Source: Spirodela intermedia (Eukaryota; Streptophyta; Magnoliopsida; Alismatales; Araceae). Taken from it: a stretch of 64,000 nucleotides of DNA. Under the pieces are notes generated by a model. The model saw only the letters and a list, made by a program, of their open reading frames with translations, was not told the origin of the DNA and did no database searches. The position numbers and the translations under genes are program-made. The DNA lies in contig LR746267.1 in assembly GCA_902729315.2 (NCBI GenBank), positions 2,804,886 to 2,868,885 of the forward strand. Direction: 5' to 3'. Below are positions 34,425 through 44,690 of this stretch, in pieces; the stretch's first letter is position 1, and each line of letters begins with the position of its first letter.

Positions 34425-35057
34425 TCAGCCGAAGAAGCCGGTTTGGCTCCAGACGGCGTTGCGGACGCGGCTCAAGTCGCGGCCTTTGAGGGTCCGCCCG
34501 ATGCCCTCTACGACGGAATTGGTCATCGAGCGCCCACTCTTGGCGTACTCCCTCGCGAGGTACTCGTGGGGTGGCACCCACTCGCCGTCGTCGTCGTCGT
34601 AGCCGGCGTGCAGGTGCAGAGAGTCCGCCGACTCCACACGCAGAATCCTCGGCCAGTCCGGGACGCTCACCGGCGCCGAGGAGGGCGCCGCACGGTGCTC
34701 GCGCCCCCGCGCCGCCGCCGACGCGTCCACATTTCGGAGCCGCTGCACCACGCGCCGGGACGACGACTCTCCCGCGCCGCCGCTGCCGCCCTCGAACGCC
34801 AGCGACAGCCCCCCCACCGCCGGCCGCTCGACCTTGACCCACCGCCGGATCTGCGCCGCGGCGACACCCCGAGCGTAGAGCCCCTCCTCGCCACCGCTGA
34901 CGCTGCCGCCGTCACCGCTGGCGCAGGCGTCCTCGGCGTACCAGACGTCCTCCTCAGAGATGTCCCCGCCAGCGACGTGTCCCTGGGCGTCCCCGAAGCC
35001 GCCGAGGAAGCGCTCGTGGTGGTGGTGATCTTTGCTGTGGTTGCGCCCCTTAGCCAT
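34425..35057 (-). CDS. S40-family (DUF584) senescence regulator-like protein
   Basis: An intronless 210-residue protein of the plant S40 family, nuclear proteins linked to leaf senescence and stress responses; the biochemical role is not established. The family's conserved parts are present in order: EEDVWY (35-40), PDWPRIL (133-139), VPPHEYLAREYA (161-172), and the C-terminal block SVVEGIGRTLKGRDLSR through NAVWSQTGF (181-208). A His-rich N-terminus and low-complexity Gly/Ser/Ala linkers join them. Length is typical. The start lies in a CCATGG context, and a TATA box lies about 125 bp upstream. The coding sequence is very GC-rich, unlike the surrounding AT-rich repeats. Long open frames on the plus strand (e.g. 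34320-35312) are shadows of this GC-rich gene. Both ends of the family signature are intact, so the gene is likely functional. Confidence 0.92.
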   Translation of the reverse strand: MAKGRNHSKDHHHHERFLGGFGDAQGHVAGGDISEEDVWYAEDACASGDGGSVSGGEEGLYARGVAAAQIRRWVKVERPAVGGLSLAFEGGSGGAGESSSRRVVQRLRNVDASAAARGREHRAAPSSAPVSVPDWPRILRVESADSLHLHAGYDDDDGEWVPPHEYLAREYAKSGRSMTNSVVEGIGRTLKGRDLSRVRNAVWSQTGFFG

Positions 35058-35181
35058 GGAATGGGCTACCAGAGACCGCCGCCGCCGTCCTATTGGTGCA
35101 TGCGAATAGGGACGGAGGAAGAAGGGAAGCCTTGCGGCCCGTTGGTGGGCGGATGCACCAGGCCACCGGCACAGCAGCAGG

Positions 35182-35189
35182 ATTTATAT
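35182..35189 (-). promoter_or_regulatory. TATA box of the S40-like gene
   Basis: ATATAAAT on the minus strand, about 125 bp before the start codon, predicts a 5' untranslated region of about 90-100 nt. It stands out as an AT-rich octamer in a GC-rich stretch. Confidence 0.65.
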
Positions 35190-35573
35190 GACTGGTGTGA
35201 GTTCATTTGGCATGCATTTGGGCCGCATTTGGGTTTCGCCCTTCGCTGTCTTGGTGACGCAACGAGCTCGTTATGGGGCCCGCAGGCTTGTCTCGGGGGG
35301 CGACGGTCCTGACGTTCACATGAAGCCACGTCGGAATCAGATGTCGCTGAGTGTCGCTTTGCACGCCATCCCTCCGTACGTAGAGACGAAAATTCTGGAT
35401 ATGGACTGATGTGTGCGTATGGAATCTGACTCGCATATGGGTCTGATCGTGTACGTATTGCTAAGCACGGCTACCCGCGGGCCCCAATAATGAGCTTCAG
35501 TTCACAATGCCATTGGTCCTCAAATAATCCTGAATCAGCCTTTGTGGGCCCGAGTTTGGCCTATTTTGGCTCC

Positions 35574-35583
35574 GCCACGTGGC
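35574..35583. promoter_or_regulatory. Palindromic G-box GCCACGTGGC
   Basis: A perfect 10-base G-box lies about 510 bp upstream of the S40-like start codon. Such sites bind bZIP/bHLH factors in light and ABA responses, which fits a senescence gene. The link to this gene is inference from distance and absence of another gene. Confidence 0.55.
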
Positions 35584-37262
35584 GAAGAGCCACCATTCCC
35601 GCGAAGGTGCTAGGAGCTCTTGATTGGTTGAGGGCGGGATTCCTTGACACCAATTATTGCGCAGGCACGGCGGACCATCGCAGCCGTGCGATTCCTTGTG
35701 AACGGCATAGATTCCTGCGCAGAGGTGACAAGGAGCTTGTCGTATTGGATATGCGATCGCCCCCGTCGATCGGGGAGAATTGACGACGACGACCGTCAGA
35801 TTGGTAGGGCCTAGGGATGATTAAAGACCCGGACCCTTTATCATGAACAGCAGGCCCCACCGCTTGTTCTCTTGTCCACTGCGAGGTTAAGCTGTGCCCC
35901 TCGATACCAAGGGTAGAGATGCGGAGCAGGATAACCCGCGGGAGCGCACATGGTGCCTTGCTTTTCGAAGAATGCGACCGTCGTCGCTGCCAGCCGCGGT
36001 GATATAATTGAGCTCCGCCGTGGAGCCCAACGCACAGCGACCCGACCACGACGGTGAGACATTTCTGGCCTCGCCCATCACCGGTGTGGGTCCGGCGGCG
36101 GCGCAGCTCCCTTGGCGGAGGAGGCCGTCGTTTTCTTCTGAAAGAAGGGGGGAAGCGGAGGAGGACAACGAGGAGGAGAAGAAGAAGAAGAAAAAGAAGA
36201 ATTTCCCGAACCGTAGGGTGATGCGGGAGATTCCCGACGACGGCCTCCACAAGTTTATGATTTGAGGCAAGGGAATCTTGAAGCAGATATTTTGACTTTT
36301 CAATTATTTCTTGCGAGTTGAATTTCTCATTTCAGATGAGAGTTGTCTCGCGCTGTGGGCTCGTTCTGAAAGCTCTCTCTCGCTCTCTCGCTCTGTTGGT
36401 TGCGGCATAGAGGTCGTACATCGGAGGCCATCTAAGTTAAACTTCGCTGATGCTGAGGACAAATACGATAAGCAAGCAAACCTCTAGAAACTAATCTTCT
36501 CTCCTGGGAAGGTTACAATCCACCGCAAATCGGATGAACTTGTTAAATAGAAACTAGTTCTCTTCCCTGCTATGAGCGTGCTCGCGAAAGAACTGAAAGT
36601 TTTCCCAAAATTGCTGAACTTGCTGGACGTGGCGATCTTCGTGGGAGGTGGAAATTAACGTGACGATCCTACGTTGCGAGATTCTCCCCCACGGATCTAG
36701 AATCTATTTCAACGTTCTTGGATATGAACCATAAATGGGATCAGGCGGCCGAAATAATAAAGAGCCTATTATCCGCTGAAGCATCAATTATCAGCGCATC
36801 CAGGGTAATCCATAGCTGACAGTTGAAGGGTCGAAAAAGAGAGGATCTAGGGGTTTGTTACCAAGATCGAAGAGCGCTTTTGAAATACCAAATGGTTTGC
36901 GTGACATCAGTTCAATCTTATATTAGATGGGGAAAGCATGTACCAGAGAGAAAGATGTCCGAGAAGCGAACAGTGAGATGTAATAGTGTACTGATAGTGC
37001 TTTGTCTCATATGAGGATCAAAGAAAGTAGACGATTGCAGAAATAATGCTTGTACTCTAGTAGTAGGTTTTTAGTCCGATAGTTATATTAGAGCATAACC
37101 AGGCACAAGGAAAGAAAGAAGATCACGACATAAAGAGGAAAATAATGAGCTAAGGTGTTTTAAATAACTTCCCCATGCTTAGTTTACTGCTAAAAGAATG
37201 GTATAAATGTATATGAGAGCTGGAAATTGAAGACCAATGTGATTAAACGGAGATGGATTAAA

Positions 37263-37490
37263 GAGTTTGAACAGCTCAATCTTAGGATGAAAAGAGATTG
37301 AACAATTATTGTGAGTGGCTTCAAAAAACCTTCTGAATCTTTCGTAAGGTGACTGTCTTAAAAGGTGATCGAAGAGAGAGTTTGAACAACTCTTCTCAGG
37401 ATGAAAAGAGATTGAACCATTCTTGTCAGTGCCCTCAAGAAACTTCCTGAATCTCTAGTAAGGTGACTCTTTTTAACATAAAACTAAGCA
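37263..37490. repeat. Imperfect tandem duplication, ~115 bp unit
   Basis: The block starting GAGTTTGAACAGCTC at 37263 recurs as GAGTTTGAACAACTC at 37378. Both contain GGATGAAAAGAGATTGAAC and later TAAGGTGACT. There are two units with about 15% divergence and no coding meaning. Confidence 0.85.
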
Positions 37491-39639
37491 CTTAATGGGT
37501 TAAGTCTTAGTTCTGTATAGCATTATGAAGATTTGGAAATTCTGGTTTTATTACTTCATCTCCGAACTCAAGACATCAAGCCAGAAAGGAGCAAATTCAT
37601 TAAAAAAAAATTAAAAAGTCAATGACATCATCAAACCGACTAGCGTAGCATATTTGAGGAACTTGGTTTTACCGTCGCTGCTTACATTCGAAAGAAGAAT
37701 ATTGTGGGCACATGACTCTGTTGGACGATGAAAGAGGATGTGATGGTGGAAGAAGAAATGGGTGGTTGAAGTTTATGAGAGTGATGTGTCTGAAACACAT
37801 GAATATGAAATTGACACTCACGCTGCTGTGAGATGATGTGTAGGGGATGACATATAGCGTGAGAAGTGAGATGATAATTTAGCGAATAATTTTAATGCAC
37901 TCAGTTATTCTTATTGACATTATAAAATAAAAAAAATGCTAAGGCCTCTTATTTACTTGTTGGTTTTAATTTATGGCTAAATGAGACTAAATACCGATAT
38001 TAAAAGTATGTTATGTCACTAGGATGACAATTCTTCATCTTTTTCCTGTTGATTTTTTTTTTATATTTTATTGCTGGTAGTATGACTTGTACACTTATGA
38101 ACGAACTGACGCTACGCATGCTACTGTTGCGTTTTCATGAAAGCTATGTGGGACAAAATTTATCGGTGGGATACATTCGTATTTACTGATGCCAAACGGG
38201 TCGACCACATATACAAGGATCTTTCAACTGCTTTCACCCATGCCCTTCCCGCTTGGCCTGTCCACCGTGGTTCAGCGTCGCTGCCCGGGAGGCGAAGCGA
38301 TATGGCTGATGTCCCGCCAGCCACCAACTTTACGCCACCGCTCGTTATGGGAAGCTCCTCCATCTTTCCGGGGGGGTTATGTCCCCCTTTATCGCCAGAT
38401 CCACGCTGGAAGAGGAGAATTCTGGGCTCTAATGTTAAATTCAAGCCACTTTCCAGGTTTGGACACAATTTTATGATATGGTGTGGGATTGATTATTGAA
38501 AGCTTAGAAAAATTCACACCCGTCACTGTTTGCTGGTGCTGGATTGATCAGTTGGCCATCTTCTCTCATCGTCATGGTGGAGGATCTACTGGAGGCTTCA
38601 GCTGTCCTGACAAGTTGCAGGTTGGCTTTCTGGGAGCGAGAGAATCTAGAATCTCCATGATTTAGGAACGGTGAAGATATGAACTCAGAAATTCTTAGGG
38701 AAACAGTGGTGATTATTCTAAGGGTTGTGCCTTTTAGAAATCGGACGCCAGCTCATCTCACTTGTTTCTCATCAGATCGTGTCGCCGACATAGCCATTAG
38801 ATAAACCCTGACGTCATTGTAATGGTACCCGTGAGGATGGAATGGAATGGTCGTGCCCCCGTTTCCCATGAGCATATGACCCAATTGGAAGTACCTCTAT
38901 GAGCAGTGAACACATGATCACGAGACGGGCGGACCTTGTGAGGTGGACCACACCTGCTTCCTTTTTAAGGCCTCACCTCCCACCGTATATTCAAGGGTGG
39001 AGTTTGATAGAGAGAGAAAGGCCATCCTTTCCTCCCCTCATCTCCTCTACACTCTATCCCACTCTCTCATTCTACTTTACTTTGAGAACATGGAAATTGA
39101 CAATTTATGATAGGAGATCGATCATTATAGACTGATTATCACTGAGTGTCAAAAAGATAAAATTATTTTCAAGAAATATATAGAGAAAGATAGAATTTAT
39201 CAACTTTTAAAGGGACAGAATTGTGTATATGATCAAACTAGGGCTCAAATTTTAGGGAAAGAAAAAATCCAAAACATGATGGAAGTGACTACTATCATCA
39301 GAAATGAGGAGAACCATGAAAATCTTATCATAGAATGATAAAATATATAAATTTTAATATTTATGGTTCAACCAAAATAGGAAAAACCAACATATGTGGT
39401 CTTACCTAGAAATGATAGAAGATAAGGAGTGAAGAAGGGTGATTATTAAGATAACTTATTGTGAACTTATCATAGGAGACTAAAGCACACTACTCCAAGC
39501 TCCATGAGAAACCTCAAGTTGGCATTCAGAGGCTAAAGTTAGTCATGACATTCAGTTCTAATGACTCCTTGACATTCTTTAATGAGAAAACTCACTCTAT
39601 TGTATTACAAGTTACATTTAACAATTTCTTTAGTTCTTA

Positions 39640-39952
39640 AATACTAGATATAGGTGCTACTTATCACATGACCCATTCTTCAAATTCTTTTTTATCATAT
39701 AACCCTTGTCTAATAAATAAAAAATTGGCCATCGCTGATGGATTATTAATTACTACCATTGAAATTGGGGAAGTGAAATTAGAACCTATTGGCATTCAAA
39801 AGAATATCCTACATGTTCTTAAACTTTCTACTAACTTTATTTCTATTAAATGGTTAGTTAGAGATATACCTTATCAAGTGGTAATTGATAATGATGTTTG
39901 TGATGTTAATGATAAGGTAATAGAAACTAAGATTGAATGTACTAAAGAGTAA
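39640..39952 (+). pseudogene. copia I protease and following linker
   Basis: The reading ILDIGATYHMTHSSNSF matches the copia protease motif (…LDSGATxHMT…), with Ile in place of the catalytic-loop Ser/Thr. The open frame 39668-39952 (94 codons) continues with the typical spacer before integrase ('IKWLVRDIPYQVVID'). It would cleave the polyprotein. The changed D-x-G triplet and downstream stops show loss of function. Confidence 0.8.
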
Positions 39953-40039
39953 GACAGACTATTATCTTAGAGCACTGGACCATGATTGAGGCATCTTTTT
40001 TTAACAACAATGAAGTTTATGCTTACAAACTTATTTTTA

Positions 40040-40162
40040 TATTTAAGTTTAGAATAATTGAAATGTGATTTGTGTGAAATTATAAAACATAAGAGAAATA
40101 ATATATATTATCTATGGAGAGAAGTACCTCTTCCTTTAATTTAATTCATAGTGATTGATGGG
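40040..40162 (+). pseudogene. copia I integrase, N-terminal part
   Basis: Readable as 'CDLCEIIKHKRN', the CxxC of the HHCC zinc domain, then 'HSD' followed by a stop and 'WDH', equivalent to the HSDVWGP segment that holds the first catalytic Asp. The reading ends abruptly at an insertion. Confidence 0.75.
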
Positions 40163-41978
40163 ATCACCAGATCTAATGAAGAATCTTCCCCTCAAGAAAG
40201 GCAACTCAAGTCAGCATAGGATGGTCAATCAGAGGCTCAACCTTTGAGGTCAACCTTTCCAAGAAGAAGTGCAAGAAACCGACACCTTCCTCCTCAAATA
40301 ATTCACCTCCAAGTCAACCGACACCTTCCTCCTCTATTGGATCCAAAATGAAATATTGGATCCAAGACCAATGGGTCCCTACCAGCAAGTAAGAGGATCC
40401 ATCCACAAAGGATGGCCCAAGAAGGAGAAGAAGAAGAATGGAGAGAAGATGCCATGCGTCCTCACGTCCCTCTCCTTAAATGGGACGCCATTTCAACCAA
40501 GAGGCGCCACATGGCATCTCTTCGGAAAGGGTGTCCCCTTCAACCCTTCCTTCTCGTTCTCTTATACTGTGGAAAACCACCGCTCTTTCTTTCCCGTATA
40601 TAAATACTAAGACTATTGTATTTGACATAGTGATTTACAGAGTTAAACAAGAAGTTTATCTTACCTTTTTGGATTAGAAGGTCGTCTCTTCCCCCTTTCT
40701 CGCCCCTTGGACTGGGGGTTCCTCCCCTCCTTTCATGGCCTCTTGGACTAGGGGCTTCCTCTCTTCTTCTCGCCCTCTTGGATTTGGGGGACCTCCATCT
40801 CTTCCTCTTCACATTGTCCTCGCCATCTGCCCCGTCGCCACCATTTCGGCTCCTCGCCATTTACCTCGACGCCACCGTTCCTCTTCCTCCTCATCCGCCT
40901 TGTCGTCGCCGTTCCCCTCCTTGTCGTTCGCCCCGTTCCTGCCACTCCCCTTCTCGCCAGCCACCCCATCGTCGTAACCCCTTCTCCTTGTCATCCGCCC
41001 CATCACTGCCCACTCCCCTTCTCACTAGCCACACTGTCGCCGTTGCCCTGCCTCCTTGCCGTCTGCCCCGTCGCTGTCGTCCCACCTCTTAGACATCCGC
41101 TACTTCATCTCCTTGTCGTCCACCCCGTTGCCGCCACTTCATCTCCTTACCATGATACCCCTCTTTTCCCTCTCTCCTGCTGAAGCCCTCATTCCGCCAC
41201 CTTTTTCTACCCCACCACGAGAACACCCCTCTCACTCTCTCCCCCCGAAACCCTCTTTCTTCTCTCTCCCGCCGTCGCCACGTACCCCCTCATTTTCTTT
41301 CTCTCTCTCTCTCTCCCCCTGAAACCCTCTTTCTTCTCTCTCTCGCCGTCGCCAGGTACCCCCTCATTTTATTTCGCTCTCTTTCGCCGACGCCCTCTCA
41401 TTCCGTCCCTTTTTTTCTCCCCACCTTTTCTTTCCTTCTCATCATTATTTTATTTTATTATTCCTACTATTCTTCATTTACACCTTTTTTTCCTTCTTAT
41501 AGTTTTAATCATCCAACTACTTTGTGGACCTTAATTGTCCAACCCAAATCGTCAATTCCCTTTGAATCATCACTCATTGAAAATCCCCAACAAGGCTCGT
41601 GGATCTCAAGCCATTAAAATCAAGAGAATCAATCAAGAATCTTCTTTGACAAGTTATGTCGATTTCAATTCTCTTTGTGGAGTGATCATTATTTTATATC
41701 CCTGCTCCTTATAGGAATTACGTGAACTATGGGATAACTCTCTTTGGGCTTTTTATCAATGATCCTAACACCCCTAGTTGAAACTCTATTTGAATCCTTG
41801 AAAGTGTACTTCTTCTCAGATAATTATGATCTTAATTCTTCTAAAATTAGTAGGATTAGTCTACTCATATTCTCCTTAACTTAACCAAGGACAATCTTAA
41901 ATCCCAACTTTTTTTTTTGATATTGATATTTCTCTTTGGTCCCCCATCACTAACATTTAGAGAGAAATATATATATAT
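40163..41978. mobile_element. Insertion of unknown type in copia I integrase
   Basis: About 1.8 kb separates the two halves of the integrase reading. It contains a TATA-like TATATAAATACT near 40,597 and a GC- and pyrimidine-rich block (40,680-41,440). Its right end, near 'TCCCCCATCACTAACA', resembles an LTR 3' end. No coding region is convincing; the open frames at 40356-41322 are compositional. I suspect a solo LTR of another family, but I found no matching TSD and the limits are approximate. Confidence 0.5.
40680..41450. repeat. Pyrimidine-rich low-complexity block
   Basis: CT-rich plus strand with recurring units such as CCCTCTTTCTTCTCTCTC (twice, about 41,250 and 41,323) and CGCCGTCGCCA(C/G)GTACCCCCTCATTTT (about 41,271 and 41,346). 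This makes a local tandem duplication of about 75 bp inside the insertion. Confidence 0.75.
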
Positions 41979-42480
41979 ATATTAGGAGCTAGATGGTTTA
42001 TTACTTTATTGATGATTTTTTTTAATTATTGTGTTAAATGATAAATCATAAGTAATATTTTACAACATATCTACTCTCTCATTAAAAATCAAGTTGAAAT
42101 GAAAATAAAGAGATAAGGATCAGATAATGAAAAAGTTTTCTTTAACCATTCTAGTATAGGATACTTCTTAAGTGAAGTAATTCTTCATGAGTCATCATGT
42201 TTTTACACTCTATAATAAAATGATATTGTAGAAGAAATAACCAGCATATATTAGAAGTGACTAGATCACTTCTATTTCAAATGAAAATATCAAAAATCTT
42301 TTGAGACGAGGTTGTAATCACTAATGTCCACCTCATTAATTGTCTACCTACTAAAATTCTAGATTTAAATAGTACATTAGATGTCTTATCTTTATTTTAT
42401 CCTCAAGTATCTTAAATAGTACATGCTCTTGTTTTATTCATAACCATGAACTCACTAATGATAAACTTTATCTATGTGTT
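41979..42480 (+). pseudogene. copia I integrase, core continuation
   Basis: After the insertion the reading resumes with 'GARWFITLL' (GARWFVTFIDD in the family), 'SDNEKVFF' (the DNGTEF region holding the second Asp) and 'YFLSEVILHESSC', with frameshifts. This joins strand transfer to the copia pattern. Confidence 0.7.
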
Positions 42481-42879
42481 ACTAAATGTGTTTGTTGACT
42501 ACTCAAATACAAAAAAGGGGTATAAATATTATTTTTCTCATTTGAATTTTTTTTTTTTTATGGATGTAACTTTCTATGAACATGAATCTTACTTTGATAA
42601 AATTATTCTTCAAAAGAAAAATCTTTGCAATTTATGAAAGAAAATAATGTAGATAGAAATAACTTTGTATTATTATATAGACCTCCCAAAGTACATATGT
42701 CATCAAAAGAAATAGTAATAGTACACGAGAGATTAGTGAACAATTAGAATCCAAAGATCACATTGATCATGAAATTTGTTTAGAAGGGATTGAAATTAAT
42801 AAAGATGAGGAGTCACTAGTCCCACAAGAAATAGTGAAGAACTACTCATAGCTCTTCAGAAAGAAAAGAAGAAGATTAT

Positions 42880-43520
42880 TAGAAATCTCTGATTTCCTAT
42901 ATCTAACTTCATATCATATGAACATTTGTCACCCTCATGTAGAACTTTTCTTACTGCTCTAGAGTTTGAAAAAATTTCATCTAATGTATTAGAGTTATTA
43001 AGTAGAGATGAATGGAGACAAGCTATGGAGGAATAATTGATGGCCTTAGAAAAAAATCATACATGGGATTTAATAAATCTACCATAAGGAAAAAAATAAT
43101 GGGGTTTGAGTGGGTCTATACTATCAAATATAATGCTAATGGTATAATAAAAAGATATAAAGCTAGGTTAGTGCCAAGGGATACACCCAAACCTACGGCA
43201 TAGATTAATTAGAGACATTTGCTCCCATTGAAATGATGAATAATTAGGATTTTACTTTCTTAGTAATACATTGTGAATGGGACATTCAACAATTTGATGT
43301 GAAGAATGTCTTCCTTCATGAAGACTTAGAAGTAGATATATATATGGATGTACATCAAAGATATAATAAAAATATAGAGAAAGGTGTAGTGTACAAGTTA
43401 AATAAAGTATTGTACGGATTGAAGCAATCACCTAAGTTTTAATTTGAATTTTTTTCTAGAACAATGTGAGTTAGGATATAAACCATCTAACATAGATCAC
43501 ACATTATATCATCAAATACT
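42880..43520 (+). pseudogene. copia I reverse transcriptase fragment
   Basis: Conserved copia RT segments are readable: 'EWRQAMEE', 'NHTWDLINLP', then 'GFEWVYTIKYNANGIIKRYK' with 'ARLVPRDTPKPTA' (43012-43203), 'WDIQQFDVKNVFLHEDLE', and 'KLNKVLYGLKQSPKF'. Frame changes and stops interrupt them. The YVDD motif and everything after it are missing, so the fragment is 3' truncated. Confidence 0.85.
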
Positions 43521-43741
43521 CAACTTCAAGCTAAATTATAATTCTCTTAGTATAAGAGAGCAAGTGAGCTGGCCTAGTTGCTGATAATTATAAATTAGTA
43601 GTTACATCTATGTATTAATATTTTATATATAGATGCTAATTAATGGGCAGAGAATATAATTATACATGTATTATTGACTCATTATGGCATTCATAATTTT
43701 TTATAATTTAAGTCCTAATGTATATTATTTTATTTCTTTTA

Positions 43742-44690
43742 TTTATATTATGAGAAAAACCCCACGACTTTTATAAAGTCATGGTGATTCTCTCATATTT
43801 TTTTGATAATTATTTGATTGCAAAGACTTAGGTGAGCTCTTAATATGAGTTGGAAAGTAATAGAATATAAGTCAAAGTCTTCAACCTAAGGAAAAGCCCA
43901 AGTCTTAAGGAGAGGGCCAGCCTAATATATTTATGGGCTTAAGAGAGGGCGTCACCTTGGCGTAGCCCATTTAGACTTAAAAGGGAATCAAGAGATGAAA
44001 TCTAGGCCACCTATTTTAGGGCATCTTAAGATGAGATTAAAAAGAGGATTAGAGTGTTTTCCTCATAAAAGAATTTAGGCCGTCTATTAGGAGAGTCGAT
44101 TATTAATCACAGCCATCTATTAGAGGGCCCTAATTCTCTAGAGGTTTAAGACATCTTGTTCTTTATCTTAGATAACATTTTTGACTCTCCCTCTAGCAGT
44201 GGCTAGTAGAAAGAAAAAAGAAGAAAATTAAGGCCTAGTCAATGACACTCTTGTGCTCAAGATCATTGTGGAAAAGAGACTACTTGGAGCGCATCAAAAT
44301 TGTCGTAGATCAAGCATCACTCGACCTAAGACTAGCGCACAACAAAGTCTGTGCAAGATCTAGACTTGGGATGTCCTTATAATCTTTGCCATTGATAGAT
44401 TAACTCTTAGTTTGATCTAACTTTATCATCTATTCTATCATTTCGTTGTATTAGATCCATTCTCTTCCTTTTGACATACTTTCTATTTCTCTTGTCTTCA
44501 CTTTTTTAGATTTAATTTCACCTTTTTACAATCTCAAGTTTATCTATATATATAATAAATAAAATAAATAAAATTCTTACTCTTATTACCCATGCTCCTT
44601 GAGGATCAACCCTTATCTTAAATAGAAGAATGAGGTTTTCTAAATATTATTTACGTGAATTTGATTACACCATGACAACTTATCTAACTG
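43742..44690 (+). repeat. Possible degraded LTR of a gypsy element
   Basis: The end near 44,590-44,685 ('CCTTGAGGATCAACCCTTAT' and later 'TTGATTACACCATGACA') resembles the U5 end of Tat/Athila-type LTRs ('…GTGGATTCGACCCT…'). The left limit is uncertain. An inverted repeat GACTTTTATAAAGTC occurs near 43,767. No gene is present. Confidence 0.35.

Larger units (their letters stand above)
35190..38880. other. Low-copy region upstream of the S40-like gene
   Basis: Mixed-GC sequence without transposon signatures. Several short open frames occur (35490-35783, 36008-36265, 38137-38499), overlapped by frames on the other strand and lacking known motifs. A Lys-rich stretch near 36180-36205 is simple (AAG)n repeat. 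The block 38137-38499 is GC-rich and open in three frames; it could be a remnant exon, but I cannot identify it. Confidence 0.4.
39090..43560 (+). mobile_element. Decayed Ty1/copia retrotransposon remnant (copia I)
   Basis: Colinear degenerate gag end (about 39,100-39,340), protease (about 39,640), integrase (about 40,050-40,160 and 41,980-42,480) and RT (about 42,900-43,520) in copia order (integrase before RT). The integrase is interrupted by a roughly 1.8-kb insertion. RT stops after 'YGLKQSPKF', so the 3' part with RNase H is lost. No LTR could be delimited. Stops and frameshifts are frequent. Confidence 0.85.

Noticed and set aside
34320-35312. 330-codon plus-strand open frame
   Set aside because: It lies opposite the S40-like gene. 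The frame is open only because the gene is very GC-rich; the Arg/Pro/Ala-rich product has no domain, while the minus strand carries all S40 motifs.
36150-36210. Lys-rich end of an 85-codon frame as a nuclear-targeting tail
   Set aside because: It is an (AAG)n simple repeat, and the frame needs a non-ATG start.
38137-38499. 120-codon plus-strand frame, with overlapping frames in two other readings
   Set aside because: No motif, low-complexity middle, and comparable openness in other frames; not enough to call a gene.
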